Below the pieces are notes generated by a model, which did no database searches, was not told where the DNA came from, and saw only the letters and a program-made list of their open reading frames with translations. Of a stretch of 64,000 nt of DNA, positions 58,769 through 64,000 are shown one piece after another. Origin of the DNA: Arthrobacter sp. 260 (GTDB lineage: Bacteria; Actinomycetota; Actinomycetes; Actinomycetales; Micrococcaceae); contig NZ_JABFOE010000005.1 of the NCBI RefSeq assembly GCF_013116745.1, positions 62,001-126,000 of the forward strand, given 5' to 3'. Every line of letters starts with the position of its first letter. The stretch's first letter is position 1. A program made the translations under genes and the position numbers.

Positions 58769-58807
58769 CAGGAGGCCCGCACGGTGTTCCGTGTGGGCCT
58801 CCTTTTT
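58769..58807. terminator. Native glnA terminator, displaced by the prophage
   Basis: AGGAGGCCCGCACGG and CCGTGTGGGCCTCC with a TGTT loop, followed by TTTTT. It lies 11 bp beyond the attR core, just where the glnA terminator would be in the unlysogenised chromosome. It can also serve the convergent HTH gene. Confidence 0.85.
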
Positions 58808-58821
58808 GCCCGAAAGCGGGT

Positions 58822-59022
58822 CTACCGTTTGCCGTACTTCTTGTGCACGGCTTGCCGGCTTACTTCCAGCACTTGCGCGATCACCTCCCAGGAGAAACCC
58901 GCCTGACGGGCCTGGCGTACGGCTGCTGTTTCAGCCCGGGCAAGTTCCCTGCGCAACTCTTTGACGGCCCGCAACCGGTTGGCCGGCCCGCCGTCGTCGA
59001 GCGATCCAACGAGCGTTTTCAT
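58822..59022 (-). CDS. Small host HTH regulator
   Basis: A 66-residue HTH protein (AVRQARQAGFSWEVIAQVLE, then VSRQAVHKKYGKR), a short actinobacterial transcription-factor type. The ATG at 59022 has GGAGGTGG 5-6 nt upstream; a start at 59037 or 59088 is possible. A near-perfect palindrome (59041-59056) lies in its promoter, implying self-control. It sits between glnA (before phage entry) and glnE. Confidence 0.75.
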   Translation of the reverse strand: MKTLVGSLDDGGPANRLRAVKELRRELARAETAAVRQARQAGFSWEVIAQVLEVSRQAVHKKYGKR

Positions 59023-59040
59023 GCGTTCCACCTCCATGCC

Positions 59041-59056
59041 GTCAACTTTAGTTGAC
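59041..59056. promoter_or_regulatory. Operator-like inverted repeat GTCAACT-TT-AGTTGAC
   Basis: Seven-bp perfect arms with a 2-nt centre, 19 bp upstream of the small HTH gene start. It is a likely autoregulatory operator. Confidence 0.6.
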
Positions 59057-59224
59057 AGATGGGGTGGTGGGCAAGAGAACACGGGCATGGATTGGCTCAG
59101 GGTGGTGCAACAATCTCACCGAACACGTTCCATCGGTGGGATTGTCTAGACAGTCCCACTGATCGGGGCCGATGGGTGGGAAAGGTCGACGGCGGCGCAC
59201 CAGGACCGCTGGGAAACTGGGGCT

Positions 59225-62200
59225 TCAGTACCCGTAGAAGGCGCGCTCGAAGATGGACCGCGCCCGGCGGGTCAGCCTCAGGTAGTCCTCTTCCAGCCGG
59301 GCGCCCATTCCGGGGCCGTACCCACACCAGCGGGCCACCGCTTCCAGATCCCGGCGCGACGACGGCAACAGGTCCGACGCCTTGCCGCTCCAGATCACGT
59401 TCGCCGCCCGCACCCGGCTCGACAGGCACCAGCTCTGCCGCAGGGTGGCTACATCCGCCGAGGGAAGCAGATCGGCCGCCTCGATGGCGTCCATCGCGGT
59501 GAGGGTGGAGGTGGTTTTCAGGGCGTCGTTCCCGTGGGCGTGCTGCAGCTGAAGCAGCTGCACCAGCCATTCGACGTCGCTCAGGCCGCCCCGGCCCAGT
59601 TTGAGGTGCCGCGACGGATCGGCTCCGCGGGGAAGCCGTTCCGACTCCATCCGCGCCTTCAGCCGGCGGATCTCCCGCAGGCTCTGACTCGAAATGGTCT
59701 CCGGATACCGGATGGGGTCGATCAGCTCGGTGAACGCCGCGGCCAGGTCGTCACTCCCGGCGACGGGCAACGCGCGCAGCAGTGCCTGTGACTCCCAGAC
59801 CAGCGACCAGCGTCGGTAATACTCGCGGAAGGACTCCAGTGATCGCACCATCGGACCCTGCTTGCCCTCCGGCCGCAGATCGGCATCGATCTCCAGCACC
59901 CGCTCCGCCTGGATGGCAGGGGTGCAGGGCTGCTGCAGCAGCGCAGACAGCTGGCTGACAATCCGTTCGGCCTGGCCCTGCGCGGCTGCCTCATTGGCGC
60001 CGGGATGGGCCCGATGCACGTACATGACGTCCGCGTCCGAGCCGTAGGTGATCTCCCGTCCGCCCTGGCGCCCCATCGCGACGACGACGACCTCGGTCAG
60101 CGGCGCTTCGTTCGCGAACACCGCTCCCTCGGCCACATGCAGTGCGCCAAGGATGGCTGCCCGGTCAGTGGCGGACAGCGCCGCACCCACCTCGGCCTGG
60201 TCCAGCAGGCCGGAGCTGTCAGCAATCGCGATCCGCAGCAGTTCCCGACGGCGGATCAACCGGATCAGGCGCATCGCCTCCCGCGGCTCAGGGTGACGTG
60301 ACATCTTCGACTGGATCTCGCCCCACTGGGCCTCGAACTCGACCGGGACCAGATCCTTGTCGTTGCCGAGCCACTTGGTCGACTCGGGTGAGACCTCCAG
60401 CAGGTCGGCGATGAAGCGGCTGCTGGAGAGGATGTGGCAGAGTCGCTCGGCGGCGGCCTTCGAGTCGCGGAGCATGCCCAGATACCAGTGGGTCTGCCCC
60501 AGCCCTTCGCTGAGCCGCCGGAAACCCAGCAGGCCGGCGTCGGGATCCACGCCGTCGGCGAGCCAGCCAAGCAGCACCGGCAGCAGCTGCCGCTGCAGGG
60601 CCGAGCGCCGGCTGATCCCGGAGGTGAGGGCCTCGATGTGCCGCATGGCCACCTTCGGGTCCAGGTAGCCCAGGGCTGCGAGGCGGGCCCGGGCCGCCTC
60701 CGGGGTGAGCTTGACCTCATCAACGCTGAGATTAGCGGCGGTGTTCAGCAGCGGACGGTAGAAGATGCTCTCGTGGAGTCCCCGCACCAGCCGCTTGGTC
60801 TGCTGCCATTGCTCCAGCAGGGCGGCAGCAGCGGGCCGGGTGGTGACCTGCGCACCCTGGGAGGACATGGCGAGGGCGCGGCGTGAGGCGTCGTCCTCGG
60901 GCATCAGGTGGGTGCGGCGCATGTTGACCAGCTGGATCCGGTGTTCCAGCACGCGCAGGTACCGGTAGGACTCGTCGAACGCCTTCGCGTCGGAGCGGCC
61001 GATATAGCCGGCCGCGCTCAGTGCAGCGATTGCCGACGTAGTGTCGCGGATTCTGATCGACTCTTCCGCTTTCCCGTGCACCAGCTGCAGCAGCTGGACG
61101 GTGAATTCGACGTCGCGCAGGCCACCCGGGCCAAGCTTCAGCTGGCGTTCCGCCTCGTGGGAGGGAATGTTGTCGGTGACCCGGCGGCGCATCGCCTGGA
61201 CCGAGTCGACAAACCCTTCACGCTCCGACGAGTTCCAGACGAGGGGCGCCACTGAGTCCTCATACCGGCGGCCGAGGTCTACGTCGCCAGCGATGGTGCG
61301 GGCCTTCAGCAGTGCCTGGAACTCCCAGCTCTGGGCCCACCGTGCGTAATAGGACAGGTGGGAGTCAAGAGTTCTGACGAGGGGACCATCGCGACCCTCC
61401 GGACGCAGATTGGCGTCCACCTCCCAGAGGCCCGGTTCGATCCCACTGGACGTGATGGCCCGGGAGATCCCGGTCGCAAGTGACGTCCCGATCTTCACGG
61501 CCAGGTCCTCGGCGAGGTCCGGCGCGTCGATCACGTAGATGACGTCGACGTCAGAAATGTAGTTCAGCTCGCCGGCACCGCACTTGCCCATCCCCATCAC
61601 AGCGAGGCGGACCGAGGCAATATCGGCGACGGAGAAGCTGCTCGCCAGTTCAGCCCGGGAGACGGCCAGCGCTGCCTCGACGGCCGCCGCTGCCAAATCG
61701 GCGAGTTCCTGGCCAACGGTGGGCAGGTAGTCCACCGGCGATGCCGAACACAGGTCGCGTACGGCAAGCTCCACCAGGTGGCGGCGGTAGCGGGTGCGCA
61801 GGAGGGCGTAGGCTTCCTTCCCGCCCGCCTCAGCCACGGGCGTGCCCGACGACGGGTCGGCACCGACCGCCTCCAGCAGGGAGGACCGGAGCTGCTGAGC
61901 GGAAACCCCGCCGGGGGCCCTGCTGGGGCTGACCTTGATGGTGTCGAGGTGCTCGGGCCGGCGCATCAGGAATTCTGCCAGAGCCTCCGACGCCCCGAGC
62001 AGGCGGAACAGCGGTTCGCTGCTGGCACCGCCGTCGGCCACCACCGACGCCAACCCTGGTTCAACCGCCAGGAGGCGGACGAGGGACTGCAGGGCAAGAT
62101 CGGGGTTGGCCGAGCGCGCCAGCCCATCAAACAGGGACCGCTCCGGGATGTCCTTCAATTCAGGCGCATCCAGGAACCGGGTGCTTTTCTCCAGATCGGT

Positions 62201-62236
62201 GAAGCCCCTGCTGATGAGTTGGCGGTTCAGGCTCAT
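59225..62236 (-). CDS. glnE: Bifunctional glutamine synthetase adenylyltransferase/adenylyl-removing enzyme
   Basis: Adds AMP to the regulatory tyrosine of GlnA to switch it off and removes it again. It has 1003 residues with the two duplicated nucleotidyltransferase domains: N-terminal (removing) GAGELNYISDVDVIYVI near 222-238 and C-terminal (adding) REITYGSDADVMYVHRAHPG near 727-746. Each is followed by a GlnD-type helical domain (RRVTDNIPSHEAERQLKLGP; SRHLKLGRGGLSDVEWLVQL). The ATG at 62236 was chosen over an upstream in-frame start that would overlap glnA2. It starts 13 nt after the glnA2 stop, so both are cotranscribed. Confidence 0.95.
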   Translation of the reverse strand: MSLNRQLISRGFTDLEKSTRFLDAPELKDIPERSLFDGLARSANPDLALQSLVRLLAVEPGLASVVADGGASSEPLFRLLGASEALAEFLMRRPEHLDTIKVSPSRAPGGVSAQQLRSSLLEAVGADPSSGTPVAEAGGKEAYALLRTRYRRHLVELAVRDLCSASPVDYLPTVGQELADLAAAAVEAALAVSRAELASSFSVADIASVRLAVMGMGKCGAGELNYISDVDVIYVIDAPDLAEDLAVKIGTSLATGISRAITSSGIEPGLWEVDANLRPEGRDGPLVRTLDSHLSYYARWAQSWEFQALLKARTIAGDVDLGRRYEDSVAPLVWNSSEREGFVDSVQAMRRRVTDNIPSHEAERQLKLGPGGLRDVEFTVQLLQLVHGKAEESIRIRDTTSAIAALSAAGYIGRSDAKAFDESYRYLRVLEHRIQLVNMRRTHLMPEDDASRRALAMSSQGAQVTTRPAAAALLEQWQQTKRLVRGLHESIFYRPLLNTAANLSVDEVKLTPEAARARLAALGYLDPKVAMRHIEALTSGISRRSALQRQLLPVLLGWLADGVDPDAGLLGFRRLSEGLGQTHWYLGMLRDSKAAAERLCHILSSSRFIADLLEVSPESTKWLGNDKDLVPVEFEAQWGEIQSKMSRHPEPREAMRLIRLIRRRELLRIAIADSSGLLDQAEVGAALSATDRAAILGALHVAEGAVFANEAPLTEVVVVAMGRQGGREITYGSDADVMYVHRAHPGANEAAAQGQAERIVSQLSALLQQPCTPAIQAERVLEIDADLRPEGKQGPMVRSLESFREYYRRWSLVWESQALLRALPVAGSDDLAAAFTELIDPIRYPETISSQSLREIRRLKARMESERLPRGADPSRHLKLGRGGLSDVEWLVQLLQLQHAHGNDALKTTSTLTAMDAIEAADLLPSADVATLRQSWCLSSRVRAANVIWSGKASDLLPSSRRDLEAVARWCGYGPGMGARLEEDYLRLTRRARSIFERAFYGY

Positions 62237-62249
62237 GGTGGGTGCCAGC

Positions 62250-63590
62250 TTAGAGAATCCCGAGGTTGCGACGCAGTTCGTAGGGCGTGACCTGGATGCG
62301 GTAGTCGTGCCACTCGGCGCGCTTGTTCCGCAGGAAATTCTCGTAGACCTGCTCACCGAGAATCCCTGCGACCAGCTCCGAATCCTCCATCACCCGGATG
62401 GCGTCGTGGAGGCTCGCTGGCAGCGGGTCGTGACCCATGGCGCGGCGCTCGGTGGCCGTCAGGCTCCACACGTCGTCCTCGGCGCCGGGCGGCAGCTCGT
62501 AGCCTTCCTCGATACCCTTCAGACCGGCGCCCAGCAGCACCGAGTAGGCGAGGTAGGGGTTGCTGGCCGAGTCGATGCCGCGGTACTCGATGCGAGCAGA
62601 CTGGCCCTTGTTCGGCTTGTACAGGGGGACGCGGACCAGTGCAGAACGGTTGTTGTGCCCCCAGGACAGGTAGCTGGGCGCTTCTCCCCCGCCCCAGAGG
62701 CGCTTGTAGGAGTTCACGAACTGGTTGGTGACCGCGGTGAACTCGGGCGCGTGCTTGAGGATCCCCGCGATGAATTGGCGGGCCGTCTTGGACAGCTGGA
62801 ATTCGGCGCCGGCCTCGTAGAAGGCGTTGGCGTCGCCCTCGAAGAGGGAGAAGTGGGTGTGCATGCCGGAGCCGGGGTGGTCGGAGAACGGCTTGGGCAT
62901 GAAGGTGGCGTAGCTGTTCTGGGTCAGCGCCACCTCCTTGATGATGGTCCTGAAGGTCATGATGTTGTCGGCGGTCTGCAGCGCGTCGGCGTAGCGCAGA
63001 TCGATCTCGTTCTGCCCTGGCCCGGCTTCGTGGTGGCTGAACTCCACGGAGATCCCCACCGATTCCAGCATCGCGACGGCGGTACGCCGGAAGTCCTGCG
63101 CCACCCCGCCCGGGACGTGGTCGAAGTAGCCCGCCTGGTCCACCGGCACGGGCTGGCCGTCCGGACCCAGCTCGTCGGACTTGAGCAGGTAGAACTCGAT
63201 TTCCGGGTGGGTGTAGCAGGTGAACCCCATGTCAGCGGCTTTCGCCAGGGTCCGCTTCAGCACCCCGCGGGGGTCAGCCGTGGAAGGCATCCCGTCAGGG
63301 GTGAGGATGTCGCAGAACATCCTGGACGTCGGTTCCTTCTCCCCGCGCCAGGGCAGGATCTGGAAGGTGGACGGGTCGGGCTGCGCCAGCATGTCCGATT
63401 CGAACACCCGCGCCAGGCCTTCGATGGAGGAGCCATCAAAGCCCAGCCCCTCCTCGAAGGCACCTTCCACTTCCGCCGGGGCAAGTGCCACCGACTTCAG
63501 TGATCCCACGACGTCGGTGAACCACAGGCGCACAAACCGCACATCGCGTTCCTCGATGGTACGGAGTACAAATTCCTGCTGGCGGTCCAT
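62250..63590 (-). CDS. glnA2: Second type I glutamine synthetase (GlnA2-like), not adenylylatable
   Basis: A 446-residue GS-I. The signature motifs are there: FDGSSIEGLARVFESD, PEIEFYLL, GPGQNEIDLRY, KPFSDHPGSGMHTHFS and NNRSALVRVP. Where GlnA has the modified tyrosine (KDLYELP), this protein reads DDVWSLTATE, so GlnE cannot regulate it in the same way. It may be the mycobacterial-type GlnA2 or an enzyme acting on other gamma-glutamyl substrates; the substrate cannot be settled from sequence. It is the first gene of the glnA2-glnE operon. Confidence 0.92.
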   Translation of the reverse strand: MDRQQEFVLRTIEERDVRFVRLWFTDVVGSLKSVALAPAEVEGAFEEGLGFDGSSIEGLARVFESDMLAQPDPSTFQILPWRGEKEPTSRMFCDILTPDGMPSTADPRGVLKRTLAKAADMGFTCYTHPEIEFYLLKSDELGPDGQPVPVDQAGYFDHVPGGVAQDFRRTAVAMLESVGISVEFSHHEAGPGQNEIDLRYADALQTADNIMTFRTIIKEVALTQNSYATFMPKPFSDHPGSGMHTHFSLFEGDANAFYEAGAEFQLSKTARQFIAGILKHAPEFTAVTNQFVNSYKRLWGGGEAPSYLSWGHNNRSALVRVPLYKPNKGQSARIEYRGIDSASNPYLAYSVLLGAGLKGIEEGYELPPGAEDDVWSLTATERRAMGHDPLPASLHDAIRVMEDSELVAGILGEQVYENFLRNKRAEWHDYRIQVTPYELRRNLGIL

Positions 63591-63713
63591 TGCTACCCTC
63601 TTTCATGCAGTTGATTGGTGCCCGCGCATCATCACGAGTTCGGGCCACCAGTTCACTCTACTGGGCGGGGTGACTAACGGCAGGATTGTGCCGCTATGCC
63701 GGGTGGGTAAGCG

Positions 63714-64000
63714 TCAGAGCACCAGGCCCAGGGCGAAAGGACCGATCATGACCGTGAAGATCGTGATGAGGATGACGCCCACGATATTGAGGACAATACC
63801 GCCGCGCACCATCTCGGAAATCTTCACGTTTCCGGTGGCGTAGACGATCGCGTTCGGAGGCGTACCGACCGGGAGCATAAACGCGCAGGTGGCTGCTAGA
63901 GCCGCCGGGATGAGCAGTGTCTGCGGGTCGATCCCGATGCCGATGGCAACGCCGCCGAGGATTGGGATGAAGGTGGCCGCCGTCGCCGTGTTGCTGGTGA
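63714..64000 (-). CDS. DASS/SLC13 family transporter, C-terminal part (runs off right edge)
   Basis: The last 95 codons of a sodium-coupled dicarboxylate or anion transporter. Visible are SNTATAAT, a hydrophobic helix, and the family signature MLPVGTPPNAIVYATG, followed by KISEMVRGGIVLNIVGVILI and a short C-terminal helix. The P-x-G-T-P-P-N loop is the substrate/sodium site of the DASS family. It is in the same direction as glnA2 with a 123-bp gap. Confidence 0.9.
   Translation of the reverse strand, partial: TSNTATAATFIPILGGVAIGIGIDPQTLLIPAALAATCAFMLPVGTPPNAIVYATGNVKISEMVRGGIVLNIVGVILITIFTVMIGPFALGLVL

Overview
The window is high-GC actinobacterial chromosome, most likely from an Arthrobacter-like member of the Micrococcaceae. 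That family-level call rests on gene order and product types (sigA, DUF4192, PAC2, pepA, lpd, sucB, lipB/lipA, DUF4191, glnA, glnE, glnA2), not on a search. It carries one complete integrated temperate siphophage.

Left chromosomal arm (1-20352). It holds the 5' part of the primary sigma factor, DUF4192 and PAC2 proteins, leucyl aminopeptidase, dihydrolipoyl dehydrogenase and the two-lipoyl-domain E2 enzyme. An OsmC protein, a tricorn-type S41 protease, a TIGR01777 epimerase-like protein and a Ser/Thr kinase follow. LipB and LipA come next and make the lipoyl cofactor used by the E2. DUF4191, YciI-like and RDD proteins then lead to glnA, whose upstream region has a four-element GlnR-type box.

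Prophage (20326-58757, about 38.4 kb). It is integrated in the 3' end of glnA. A 27-bp direct repeat (last 8 codons plus stop) marks attL and attR, so glnA stays intact, but its own terminator now lies 38 kb away beyond attR. A doubled AGTCCGCA element, probably the integrase arm sites, lies just inside both ends. From left to right the phage has: an AlbA_2/ATPase regulator; a leftward lysogeny operon (repressor, integrase, two unknown genes); a divergent switch region with palindromes; early genes with an initiator-like protein carrying in-gene 12-bp iterons and a DnaB-type helicase; and an accessory island with a class II Fic protein, an unknown protein and two copies of an RNA-like element. 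It continues with an HNH nuclease, an AEP-like protein, terminase, portal, MuF, scaffold, coat and connectors. The tail genes include a tail chaperone with a T TTT TTG frameshift site, a tape measure protein with 28-residue repeats, and a beta-helix fibre. The lysis cassette is two membrane proteins, an M23 endolysin and a holin. The right end has five small HTH genes, all with a -10-like hexamer 7-8 nt before the ATG.

Right chromosomal arm (58758-64000). It resumes with the displaced glnA terminator, a small HTH regulator with a palindromic operator, glnE (the adenylyltransferase that controls GlnA), glnA2, and the C-terminal end of a DASS-family transporter. The phage therefore splits a nitrogen-assimilation cluster without breaking a gene.

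The least explained items are the duplicated RNA-like element around the Fic island, the leaderless HTH cluster beside attR, a possible pseudoknot over the tail-chaperone ribosome binding site, the twin GC hairpins, and the iterons in the initiator gene. All calls come from reading the sequence; no database search was run.
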